Source: Streptomyces spinosisporus (GTDB lineage: Bacteria; Actinomycetota; Actinomycetes; Streptomycetales; Streptomycetaceae). From it: a DNA stretch of 64,000 nt. The notes under the pieces are model-generated. The model saw only the letters and a program-made list of their open reading frames with translations. It did not search any database and was not told the origin of the DNA. Below are positions 42,793 to 50,388 of this stretch, piece after piece; position 1 is the stretch's first letter, and every line of letters starts with the position of its first letter. The position numbers and the translations under genes are program-made. The stretch covers positions 310,001-374,000 of the forward strand of contig NZ_JALDAX010000006.1 of the NCBI RefSeq assembly GCF_022698145.1. Direction: 5' to 3'.

Positions 42793-42816
42793 TGACTCCT
42801 TCGCTGACTCCTTCGC
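42793..42816 (-). promoter_or_regulatory. duplicated Shine-Dalgarno unit before the avidin-like gene
   Basis: On the minus strand GCGAAGGAGTCA occurs twice in tandem, the second ending 3 bp before the ATG. Each 12-bp unit holds AAGGAG; the closer one is 6 bp from the start and the farther 18 bp. Confidence 0.8.
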
Positions 42817-42831
42817 TTCCTGGGGGCGGAC

Positions 42832-45504
42832 TCACCTCGTGTCGCTGCTCCCGGTGGTCCCGGTCAGCGCCGCGCGGCCCGCTTCCAGCCGCGCCGCCGG
42901 GATCCGGAACGGCGAGCAGGAGACATAGTCCAGGCCCGCCCGGTGGAAGAAGTGGATGGAGTCCGGGTCGCCGCCGTGCTCGCCGCACACGCCGGTCTCC
43001 AGACGTGGGTTGACGGCACGGCCCGCTTCGACGCCCAGCTCCACGAGTCGGCCCACGCCCTCCCGGTCGATGGTCTCGAAGGGCGACACCGAGAAGACGC
43101 CCTTGTCGATGTAGAGCGGGAAGAAGGAGGCTTCCGCGTCGTCGCGGGACAGGCCCCACGTGGTCTGGGTGAGGTCGTTGGTGCCGAAGGAGAAGAAGTC
43201 GGCTGCCTCGGCGATGCGGCCCGCGGTGAGCGCGGCCCGCGGCAGTTCGATCATCGTGCCGATCGGGCACTGCAGTGGTGTACCGGTCTCGTTCTCCACC
43301 TCACCGAGCACGAGTTCCGCCTCCGCGCGTGCCAGGCGCAGCTCCTCGACCGTTCCGACGAGCGGGATCATGATCTCGGCGCGTGGTGAGCCGCCGTCGC
43401 GCAGCCGCTGCGTCGCGGCCTCGGCGATCGCCCGTACCTGCATGGCCATCAGGCCCGGCACGGCCAGCCCCAGGCGGACGCCACGCAGCCCCAGCATCGG
43501 GTTCTGCTCGTGCATCCGCTCGACGGCGGCGAGCAGTTCGCGGTCGTGCGGGTCCGGGTGGCCCGTGCGGGCGAGGCGGACGGCGAGGTCGGTACGGTCG
43601 GGCAGGAACTCGTGCAGCGGCGGGTCGATCAGCCGGATCGTCACCGGCAGTCCGTCCATGGCCTCGAGGATGGCGGTGAAGTCGGCCCGCTGCAGCGGCA
43701 GCAGGGCGTCCAGCGCCCGACCGCGTGCCGCGTCGTCGCGGGCCAGGATCATCGCCTCGACCAGCTGCCTGCGCTCTCCGAGGAACATGTGCTCGGTACG
43801 GCACAGGCCGATGCCCTGCGCTCCGAGTGCACGGGCGCGCACGGCGTCCTCGGGGGTGTCGGCGTTGGCCCGCACTTCCAGGCGGCGTACGGAGTCGGCA
43901 TGGGCGAGGGCGCCGAGGACGGCCTCGGTGAGCGTGTCCGTGGCGGCGCCGGTCTCCAGCGCGCGTCCGACGTCGGAGGCGGTGAGGGGGAGGGCTCCGA
44001 GATGCACGGTGCCCGCGGTGCCGTCGACGGAGACGACGTCGCCCTCACGGACCACGGCACCGGACGGAGTCGTGAACCGCCGGGCGGCGGTGTCGACGGC
44101 CAGCTCCTCCGCGCCACACACGCACACCTTGCCCATGCCGCGCGCGACCACGGCGGCATGACTGGTCTTGCCGCCCCGGCTGGTGAGGACCGCCTGTGCG
44201 GCGATCATGCCGGGCAGATCGTCGGGGGTGGTCTCCCGGCGGACCAGGACCACCTGTTCGCCGGCCGCGGCACGGCGTACGGCCTCGGCGGAGTCGAAGA
44301 TGACGGCGCCGACCGCGGCACCCGGCGACGCGGGCACACCGTGGGCGAGGGGCCGGTCGGTGGTCCTCACGTCGAAGCGGGGGAACATCAGGCGGGTCAG
44401 CTCCGCACCGTCGACGCGCACCAGCGCCTCGTCCGCGGTGATCGTATGCTCCTCGCGCAGGTCGTGGGCGATACGGAAGGCGGCCTCGGCGGTGCGCTTG
44501 CCGACCCGGGTCTGCAGGACCCACAGCTTTCCGCGTTCCACGGTGAACTCGACGTCGCACAGGTCGCGGTAGTGGTTCTCCAACGTCCGCAGGTGGTCAC
44601 CGAGTTCGACGTAGGCGCGGGGGTCGAGCGTCCTCAGCTCGCTCAGGGGCAGGGCGTCGCGGACGCCGGCGACGACGTCCTCGCCCTGTGCGTCGGGCAG
44701 GTAGTCCCCGTACACACCGCGCTCACCGGTGGCGGGGTCACGGGTGAAGGCGACACCGGTGCCGGAGTCCGGGCCCAGATTGCCGAAGACCATCGCCTGG
44801 ACGTTGACGGCGGTACCGAGGTCGTCGGGAATGTGTTCGCGGTGACGGTAGACGCGGGCGCGTTCGGTGTTCCAGGAGTCGAACACGGCGCGGATGGCGC
44901 GGGAGAGCTGGTCGGCCGGCTCCTGCGGGAAGTCCTCGCCGGTCTCCCGGCGGATGATGTCCTTGAACTCCTCGGTGAGATGCGCCAGTTCGGCGATGCC
45001 GAGGTCGTGGTCGTGTGCTGTGTGGGTGGCGATGGCCTGCTCGAACAGGTCGCCGTCCACACCCATCACGGTGTGGCCGAACATCTGGATGAGCCGACGG
45101 TAGGAGTCCCAGGCGAACCGCTCCTGCCCGGACGCCTTGGCGAGCCCGGTGACGGACTCGTCGTTGAGTCCGATGTCGAGGATGGTGTCCATCATGCCGG
45201 GCATCGAGAAACGGGCGCCGGAGCGCACGGACACGAGCAGCGGATCGTCGGGGGCGCCCAGGGTGCGGCCCATGGCCCGCTCCAGGCCGGCCAGGGCCTG
45301 AGCCGCCTCGACGCCGAGTTCGGGTGGTTCCTGGCCGGTGGCCAGATAGACCTTGCAGGCGTCGGTGGTGACGATGAACCCGGGCGGGACGGGCAGTCCG
45401 ATCCGAGTCATCTCGGCGAGTCCGGCGCCCTTGCCGCCGAGCAGCGCGGCCATGTCGCGGCCTCCCTCGGCGAAGGCGTACACGTATTTCGTCGGCTTGG
45501 TCAT
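42832..45504 (-). CDS. ppdK: pyruvate, phosphate dikinase
   Basis: This is an 890-residue enzyme with all domains: the ATP-grasp part opens VYAFAEGGRDMAALLGGKGAGLAEM, and the phospho-His is in GGKTSHAAVVARGMGKVCVCG near residue 450. The TIM barrel ends with the ETGVCGEHGGDPDSIHFFH active-site loop. It interconverts pyruvate + ATP + Pi and PEP + AMP + PPi. In a starving or hypoxic cell it can run towards ATP using PPi, or towards PEP for gluconeogenesis. It lies 9 bp after a USP gene and before the avidin-like gene. Confidence 0.95.
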   Translation of the reverse strand: MTKPTKYVYAFAEGGRDMAALLGGKGAGLAEMTRIGLPVPPGFIVTTDACKVYLATGQEPPELGVEAAQALAGLERAMGRTLGAPDDPLLVSVRSGARFSMPGMMDTILDIGLNDESVTGLAKASGQERFAWDSYRRLIQMFGHTVMGVDGDLFEQAIATHTAHDHDLGIAELAHLTEEFKDIIRRETGEDFPQEPADQLSRAIRAVFDSWNTERARVYRHREHIPDDLGTAVNVQAMVFGNLGPDSGTGVAFTRDPATGERGVYGDYLPDAQGEDVVAGVRDALPLSELRTLDPRAYVELGDHLRTLENHYRDLCDVEFTVERGKLWVLQTRVGKRTAEAAFRIAHDLREEHTITADEALVRVDGAELTRLMFPRFDVRTTDRPLAHGVPASPGAAVGAVIFDSAEAVRRAAAGEQVVLVRRETTPDDLPGMIAAQAVLTSRGGKTSHAAVVARGMGKVCVCGAEELAVDTAARRFTTPSGAVVREGDVVSVDGTAGTVHLGALPLTASDVGRALETGAATDTLTEAVLGALAHADSVRRLEVRANADTPEDAVRARALGAQGIGLCRTEHMFLGERRQLVEAMILARDDAARGRALDALLPLQRADFTAILEAMDGLPVTIRLIDPPLHEFLPDRTDLAVRLARTGHPDPHDRELLAAVERMHEQNPMLGLRGVRLGLAVPGLMAMQVRAIAEAATQRLRDGGSPRAEIMIPLVGTVEELRLARAEAELVLGEVENETGTPLQCPIGTMIELPRAALTAGRIAEAADFFSFGTNDLTQTTWGLSRDDAEASFFPLYIDKGVFSVSPFETIDREGVGRLVELGVEAGRAVNPRLETGVCGEHGGDPDSIHFFHRAGLDYVSCSPFRIPAARLEAGRAALTGTTGSSDTR

Positions 45505-45513
45505 GGTGGCCTC

Positions 45514-46419
45514 TCAGACGTGGGGTACGACGGCCACGGGGCAGTCGACGTGGTGGATGGCGGCGTGGGTGACGGGGCCGGTGCGCGGGCCCGCGGGGCG
45601 TTCGGTGACACGGCGGCCGACCACGAGCAGACTCGCTCCTGAGGCGGCCCTCACCAGCACGGACTGCGGGCGGCCCTCGGTCACGGTCTCGGCGACCTCG
45701 ACCCCGGGGTACTTGTCGCGCCACGTCTGCAGGACGGCGGTCAGGAAGCCGAGCCATTCCCCGGCCCGTCGCGCAGGGTCCACCAGGCCGAGATCACCCG
45801 CGCCGAGCCCGACCGGGCCGGGCTGCTGCCACCCGTACACGGCCTTGAGCCGTGCTCCGCGCAGCCGGGCCTCTTCGAAGGCGAACCCGATCACCTCGTC
45901 GCACGGGTCGCCGAGGTCGATGCCGAGGACGACGTCCCGGTAGCCCGTGAGGGTGGACGCACTTCCGTCGCTGTCCGGGAAGTGCTCGTCGGCGGCCTCC
46001 TCACCAGCCCGGACGAGGACGACGGGCCGGGCGGCGCGCGCCACGACACCCAGCGCGACCGAGCCGACCAGGAAGCCGGTGAAGCCGCTCAGTCCCCGCG
46101 AACCGAGCACGAGCAGGTCGGCCTCGTCGGCGGCCTTCAGCAGTGCGGCGGTGGCAGGCCCCTCGACCAGCTGGTCCGGGACGAGGCGGGCATCGGGGCA
46201 GGCACGGCGGACGCGGTTCTCCGCCTCGCGCAGGAACCGCCGGGCGAGGTGTCGCTGGGCGGCCGTGGCCAGTTCGCCGTCCCCTTGACGGGGGTGCCAG
46301 TTCCAGGCGTGGAAGAGCCGCAACGGCCGGTCGCGGCGTACCGCTTCACGGGCGGCCCACTCCGCGGCGGCGAAGCTCTCGGCGGATCCGTCGACTGCGG
46401 CGACTACAGGCGGAAGCAT
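45514..46419 (-). CDS. universal stress protein, tandem UspA domains
   Basis: I chose ATG 46419, which is 8 nt from GGAGG; the GTG at 46428 overlaps that GGAGG and cannot use it. The 301-residue protein has two UspA folds: PVVAAVDGSAES, then LLVLGSRGLSGFTGFLVGSVALGV (ATP loop G2xG9GS), and a second domain VVLGIDLGDPCDEV, then LLVVGRRVTERPAGPRTGPV with a less canonical loop. It probably binds ATP through domain 1. It leads the operon with ppdK and the avidin-like gene, under the box at 46509. Confidence 0.92.
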   Translation of the reverse strand: MLPPVVAAVDGSAESFAAAEWAAREAVRRDRPLRLFHAWNWHPRQGDGELATAAQRHLARRFLREAENRVRRACPDARLVPDQLVEGPATAALLKAADEADLLVLGSRGLSGFTGFLVGSVALGVVARAARPVVLVRAGEEAADEHFPDSDGSASTLTGYRDVVLGIDLGDPCDEVIGFAFEEARLRGARLKAVYGWQQPGPVGLGAGDLGLVDPARRAGEWLGFLTAVLQTWRDKYPGVEVAETVTEGRPQSVLVRAASGASLLVVGRRVTERPAGPRTGPVTHAAIHHVDCPVAVVPHV

Positions 46420-46508
46420 GATGCGCACCTCCAGCGCTCGGGCTGTTCCTCATCACCAGCGTCGTCCCGTGGGCCGGTGGCGAGTATGGGCCGCCAGGTC
46501 TGCAACCT

Positions 46509-46522
46509 GGACCGTTCGGCCC
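46509..46522. promoter_or_regulatory. DevR/OsdR-like box between two USP genes
   Basis: GGACCG-TT-CGGCCC differs from the perfect box by one base. It lies 89 bp from the USP at 46419 (leader of ppdK/avidin) and 63 bp from the USP start at 46586. Confidence 0.65.
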
Positions 46523-46585
46523 CTGCGCACCGGCGGGTTGAGGGAGAAAGGTGAGGTGCACCTACGGTCCGAAAGGCGGCGCACC

Positions 46586-47416
46586 ATGCAACGAGAGATC
46601 ATCGTCGGCGTCGACCGCTCGGCGCGCAGCCGTGCCGCTGCCGACTGGGCCGCCAGGGAGGCGCGGCTGCGGGGAATGGCTCTGCGGGTGGTGCACGTGG
46701 TGCCGCCGCCGTCCATGGATCCCGTGGAGCAGTGGCCGTACCGGCCCGAGGCCGTCGCCGATCATGTCGTGGCCGAACTGACCGAACGGCACCGGACGTT
46801 GCAGGCGGGCGCCGAGATCATCACCGGCGCGCCCGCCCCGACGCTGCTGGCCGTGGGCAAGGACGCGGAGGTGCTGGTGCTCGGCCGGCGCGGCGAGGGC
46901 GGTGGGGCCGGGCTCGCGGTGGGCTCGACAGCGGCCGCCGTGGCCGCGGAGTCGGCGGCGCCGGTGGTCCTCGTTCCCTGCGCGGAACCCTGCGAGCCAC
47001 CCCCCGGGCGGTCCACCGGTGTGACCGTCGGCGTGGACGTCCGCGACCCGTCGGCCGCCGCGCTCGACTTCGCCTTCGAGGCCGCCGGACTGCGCGGCGC
47101 ACGCGTGCACGCGGTGCACTCCTGGAAGCTGCCCGACCGGGCGGAGGCCTCGCCCTTGCCGCCCCTGGAGGAGGACCGCGCGTCCTGGGAGGACGACGAG
47201 GTGCAGTTGCTGTCCGATGCGCTGCGGCCGTGGCGCAGGAAGTATCCGGACGTCGCCGTGCTGGAGGACGTCCTGCTGTTCACTCCTTCCGACGCACTCC
47301 GGCACACTTCGGAGGGCGCCGAACTCGCCGTGATCGGGCGGCAGTCGGCTCCGGGCTCCACGCTACGGCGGCTGCTGGAACACCTTCGGTGCCCGGTCGC
47401 CGTCGTGCCCTCCTGA
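46586..47416 (+). CDS. universal stress protein, tandem UspA domains
   Basis: The start is ATG 46586, giving 276 residues. Domain 1 reads REIIVGVDRSARSRAAADWAAREARLRG, with the loop LVLGRRGEGGGAGLAVGSTAAAV. Domain 2 starts VTVGVDVRDPSAAALDFAFEAAGLRG and ends LAVIGRQSAPGSTLRRLLEHLRCPVAVVPS. It is shorter than its three paralogues in the window. It is divergent from the USP-ppdK operon, with the shared box at 46509. Confidence 0.92.
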   Translation: MQREIIVGVDRSARSRAAADWAAREARLRGMALRVVHVVPPPSMDPVEQWPYRPEAVADHVVAELTERHRTLQAGAEIITGAPAPTLLAVGKDAEVLVLGRRGEGGGAGLAVGSTAAAVAAESAAPVVLVPCAEPCEPPPGRSTGVTVGVDVRDPSAAALDFAFEAAGLRGARVHAVHSWKLPDRAEASPLPPLEEDRASWEDDEVQLLSDALRPWRRKYPDVAVLEDVLLFTPSDALRHTSEGAELAVIGRQSAPGSTLRRLLEHLRCPVAVVPS

Positions 47417-47441
47417 CCCGGGAGGGTCGGCCCCGGTCCTG

Positions 47442-47455
47442 GGGTCGTTCGGCCC
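47442..47455. promoter_or_regulatory. DevR/OsdR-like box upstream of the hydrogenase remnants
   Basis: GGGTCG-TT-CGGCCC, one base from the perfect box, 37 bp before the start of the maturation-protease remnant. It suggests the lost hydrogenase genes were once in the regulon. Confidence 0.55.
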
Positions 47456-47492
47456 ATGCGCGGTCCGACGGCGTCGGCGCACCGTGAGGACC

Positions 47493-47882
47493 ATGAGGAC
47501 GACCGCACGCATCGCCGTCATCGGCGTGGCCAACGCGTTCCGGCGCGACGACGGCGTGGGCTGGGCCGTGCTCGCCCGGCTGCGCGAGCGCGTCACGCGG
47601 CGACCGCTGCCACCGGGAACCGTGGCGGTCACCTGCGACGGCGGGCACGTGGCGCAGCCACCGGCCACCAGCTCGCACGGGCCTGGCCTCGGAAGGCGGT
47701 CGAACTCGCGTGCGTGCCCGGCCAATTGCGCGGGCATCTCGTCGTGTACGCCGTGGAGGGCGCCGACACCTCGCCGAGCACCTGCCTCTCCCCCCGCCGT
47801 CCAGGCGGCCGTGGAGCCGCTCGTGCGGGCCGTCGAGTCCGAGATCGCCCCGGCACCGGGGCACCGCGAGGAGGAGGCCGGC
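47493..47882 (+). pseudogene. hydrogenase maturation protease remnant (HycI/HyaD family)
   Basis: The N-terminus RIAVIGVANAFRRDDGVGWAVL matches the GVGN-xxR-DDGVG start of hydrogenase maturation endopeptidases. The middle, with the second metal-binding Asp region, is missing or out of frame. The C-terminus reappears in another frame as GHLVVYAVEGADTSPSTCLSP and then in the first frame as AVQAAVEPLVRAVESEI. The peptide order is that of one gene broken by deletions and frameshifts. Confidence 0.75.
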
Positions 47883-48004
47883 ATGACCGTGCGGCGCCTC
47901 CGCGGGCAGGGCATCGTCCAGGGCGTCGGCTTCCGGCCGTTCGTGTACCGCACCGCGTCCGCTTCGCCGTGCGGTTGCGCACCGACGCGCCGGCACTTGC
48001 CCGG
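47883..48004 (+). pseudogene. hypF N-terminal remnant (acylphosphatase-like domain)
   Basis: From ATG 47883 the frame reads TVRRLRGQGIVQGVGFRPFV and YR, the RGxVQGVGFRPFVYR signature of the acylphosphatase domain of the carbamoyltransferase HypF. It then breaks: the expected continuation is in a different frame (RFAVRLRTDAP) and ends. The remaining about 700 residues of HypF are absent. Confidence 0.7.
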
Positions 48005-48236
48005 GTGCGCCCTGCTCGTGCCGCCCACGGCACAGAACCAGCACGCGACCGAGGACGTCCTGCGTCGGCTGGCCCCGCGTGCGATCGGCGAACACGACCC
48101 GGACGACGTTGAGTTGACGGCGCTGTGCGAGCGGGCGGTCCGGAACATCGACCCGTGCATCTCGTGCTCCACCCGCTTCCTCGACCTCACTGTCGTGCAT
48201 GACTCGGAACACGCTTCGGGAGGCCGCGATGTCTGA
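48005..48236 (+). pseudogene. C-terminal remnant of a [NiFe]-hydrogenase large subunit
   Basis: The segment ALLVPPTAQNQHATEDVLRR and later ELTALCERAVRNIDPCISCS matches the end of group 3-type hydrogenase alpha subunits (PPT-QNQ, then the nickel-binding DPCxxC). The His that normally follows (CxxH) is Arg here (CSTRFLDL). It ends at TGA 48234-48236, overlapping the CBS gene start by 8 bp. No small subunit or N-terminal part is present. Confidence 0.75.
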
Positions 48237-48849
48237 ACACCCTTACACCGTGAGCGACGTGATGACGCACACCGTCGTCGCCATCGGCAGCGAGGCGCCC
48301 TTCAAGGAGATCGTCGAGCTGCTCGACCAGTGGAAGGTCAGCGCCGTGCCCGTCCTGGCGGGCGAGGGTCGAGTCGTGGGAGTGGTCTCCGAAGCCGATC
48401 TCATGGCCAAGGAGGAGTTCAGGGACATCGAGGACGGAGACCCCGCCGAGCGGAGGAAGGCCCTCGCGGTGACCGCGGGCGAGCTGATGAGCGCCCCCGC
48501 CGTGACCGTGCACGCCGACGCCACGCTCGCCGAGGCCGCCCGCATCATGGCACGCCGGCACGTCAAGCGGCTGCCCGTCGTGGACGGGGTCGGCCTGCTC
48601 CAGGGCGTGGTCAGCCGCAGTGATCTGCTGAAGGTGTTCCTCCGGGACGACCAGGAGATCGCCGCGGAGGTCCGCCGCAGCGTGCTCGACCAACTCCCGG
48701 TCGTCACTCCCCTGACCGTCAGCGTGTCCGAGGGTGTGGTCACGCTGGGCGGCTCCCTGCCCGACCGGACCCTCGTGCCCGTCGTGGCCCGTGCAGTGCG
48801 GGCGGTGGAGGGGGTCGTGGACGTCCGGCTCGATCTCTCACACCGATGA
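48229..48849 (+). CDS. CBS-pair protein with C-terminal BON domain
   Basis: The start is ATG 48229, giving 206 residues. There are two CBS motifs (TVSDVMTHTVVAIGSEAPFKEIVELL at residues 7-60, and VTAGELMSAPAVTVHADATLAEAARIM at 80-135), each ending with a VVGVVSEADL/LQGVVSRSDLL strand. A BON domain follows at 145-200 (VTPLTVSVSEGVVTLGGSL). CBS pairs bind adenylates and thus sense energy charge; BON may contact membranes. It is paralogous to the genes at 49645 and 60065. Confidence 0.9.
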   Translation: MSEHPYTVSDVMTHTVVAIGSEAPFKEIVELLDQWKVSAVPVLAGEGRVVGVVSEADLMAKEEFRDIEDGDPAERRKALAVTAGELMSAPAVTVHADATLAEAARIMARRHVKRLPVVDGVGLLQGVVSRSDLLKVFLRDDQEIAAEVRRSVLDQLPVVTPLTVSVSEGVVTLGGSLPDRTLVPVVARAVRAVEGVVDVRLDLSHR

Positions 48850-48902
48850 AGTACCTCGACGAGCACCGGGATCCCGTCCTGAACCGACGGCTCCTGGACG
48901 AG
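48846..48902 (+). pseudogene. hypD 5' scar
   Basis: ATG 48846 overlaps the CBS stop (ATGA) and begins MKYLDEHRDPVLNRRLLDE, matching the highly conserved N-terminus of HypD (MKYxDExRDPxLxxxLL). After about 19 codons the similarity ends. The next 216 bp, to 49118, hold no gene that I recognise. Confidence 0.6.
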
Positions 48903-49118
48903 TATGGGCTGGACCGGGTACGAGCCGATTCGCCGACAGCGGTCTTGAAGTGGCAGAAGAATACGGGCGATGCGCATCGCATGCCGTCGAGGGCGCGCTC
49001 GACGGTACGAACGGTCGGTACGCCACCTCACCCGCGTGGGGGGCCGGGCCTGCTCACGGCGTACGTCGTGTCGCCGGCGGACGGCCGCCCCGTGACCGTG
49101 GACTCCGTGCTGCGGCGG

Positions 49119-49628
49119 TCAGTTCTTCCCCCGCTCCTCGATCAGCTCGCCGGCGACCCCTGCCGCCCACGCCTCGATCGCGGGGAAGTCGCGGAAGTCG
49201 CCGCCCTTTCCGTTGCGTACGATCATCCGGGCGATGCGTCCCTTGGCGCCCTCCTGCAGGCAGCCGCCGAAGGTGACGTGCCCCCGGGCGTCGAGCCGGG
49301 TCATGGAGCGCCGCACACCGGGGACGGCCGGGATGTCCTTCTCGGACGCCGAGGCGTCCAGCGGGCCGCTGCTGAAGAACCACAGCGGGCGTCCGGTGAG
49401 TTCGCGCCGATTGCGGCGCACGAACCGGCGGGCGTCCTTGTGCCAGCGTCCTGCGTACAGCCCGCCGCCGACCGCGACGGCGTCGTAGCGCGTCACGTCG
49501 TCGACCGATGCCGCGGGTCGCGCCTCGGCGGTCAGTCCTTCCTTGGACATCACCTCGGCCACGGTCTCAGCGATCTGTGCGGTGGATCCGTTGGTCGTCC
49601 CGTAGGCGACCAGCACGGTGCGGGGCAT
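49119..49628 (-). CDS. flavodoxin-domain protein
   Basis: The 169-residue protein opens TVLVAYGTTNGSTAQIAETVAEVM (FMN phosphate loop T-TNGSTAQIA). It has the VGGGLYAGRWHKDARRFVRR segment of the MenI/HemG-type flavodoxin-domain family and a GGDFRDFPAIEAWA end. It lies 16 bp after the CBS gene in an operon with the acyltransferase-ligase. It could pass electrons to the radical-SAM activase of PFL or act as a quinone reductase; this is inference. Confidence 0.88.
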   Translation of the reverse strand: MPRTVLVAYGTTNGSTAQIAETVAEVMSKEGLTAEARPAASVDDVTRYDAVAVGGGLYAGRWHKDARRFVRRNRRELTGRPLWFFSSGPLDASASEKDIPAVPGVRRSMTRLDARGHVTFGGCLQEGAKGRIARMIVRNGKGGDFRDFPAIEAWAAGVAGELIEERGKN

Positions 49629-49644
49629 GTCGGTCCGCCTCCTC

Positions 49645-50376
49645 TCACAGCCTGCGCAGCCAGTCGTCGGCCACGCCGTGCAGGGCCTGTTCCTGGGGCT
49701 GGATCCTGGCGTCGTCCAGCCGGAAGGTGAGCTTGTCGACCACGGCGACGACTCCGTCGATCTGCCGGGTCATGGACAGGGCGATCTCCTTCTCGCTCTT
49801 GCGTTCCACGTGACCGGTGAGTGTGACCACGCCTTCCATCACCGCGACATCGATGCTGCGCGGCGGCAGCCACAGGGCGCGCACCAGTATCTGCTCGACG
49901 ATCTCGGTGCGGATCTCCTCGTCGGGCCGCAGGAAGACCGTGAGCAGGTCACGGCGGGTGACGATGCCCACCAGCCGGTCCGCCTCGTCGAGGACGGGCA
50001 GCCGCTCCACGCGGTGCTGGACCATGGTCCGGGCGGCCTCCACGATCGTGTCGTCGGCGTGCACCGTGACGGGCGGTTCGGTCATCAACTGCCCGGCCGT
50101 ACGCGCCTTGGACTTCGCGGCCCGCCTCCTGGCACCCCGGGTCAGGGCGACCGGCCGGAAGTGCTTCTTCGGCTCGTAGGGATCGGGCGTGTCCGCCTGG
50201 CGGGCCATCAGGTCGGTCTCGGAGACGACCCCGATGACCTTGTCGTCCTCGTCGACCACCGGCAGTCCGCTGATGCGGTGCTCGCCGAGCCGGCGCGCCA
50301 CCTCCTTGAACGGGGTGCCGTATTCGGCACGGACGACCTCCGTGCTCATCACGGAGCCGACCTTGTTGTGCTTCAT
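49645..50376 (-). CDS. CBS-pair protein with C-terminal BON domain
   Basis: This is a 243-residue protein: CBS1 (KVGSVMSTEVVRAEYGTPFKEVARRL), a basic insertion ARRRAAKSKART between the CBS motifs, CBS2 (TAGQLMTEPPVTVHADDTIVEAARTM) and BON (PRSIDVAVMEGVVTLTGHVERKSEKEIAL). It is longer than its two paralogues because of the linker and a C-terminal helix. It sits 12 bp downstream of the acyltransferase-ligase gene and 16 bp upstream of the flavodoxin gene. Confidence 0.9.
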   Translation of the reverse strand: MKHNKVGSVMSTEVVRAEYGTPFKEVARRLGEHRISGLPVVDEDDKVIGVVSETDLMARQADTPDPYEPKKHFRPVALTRGARRRAAKSKARTAGQLMTEPPVTVHADDTIVEAARTMVQHRVERLPVLDEADRLVGIVTRRDLLTVFLRPDEEIRTEIVEQILVRALWLPPRSIDVAVMEGVVTLTGHVERKSEKEIALSMTRQIDGVVAVVDKLTFRLDDARIQPQEQALHGVADDWLRRL

Positions 50377-50388
50377 GACGTTCCCTCC

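Noticed and set aside
46420..46428. GTG start for the first USP gene
   Set aside because: The GTG overlaps the only good Shine-Dalgarno; ATG 46419 has ideal spacing.
48903..49118. Continuation of hypD or another hydrogenase gene
   Set aside because: No frame on either strand shows recognisable motifs after the first 19 codons; treated as non-coding.
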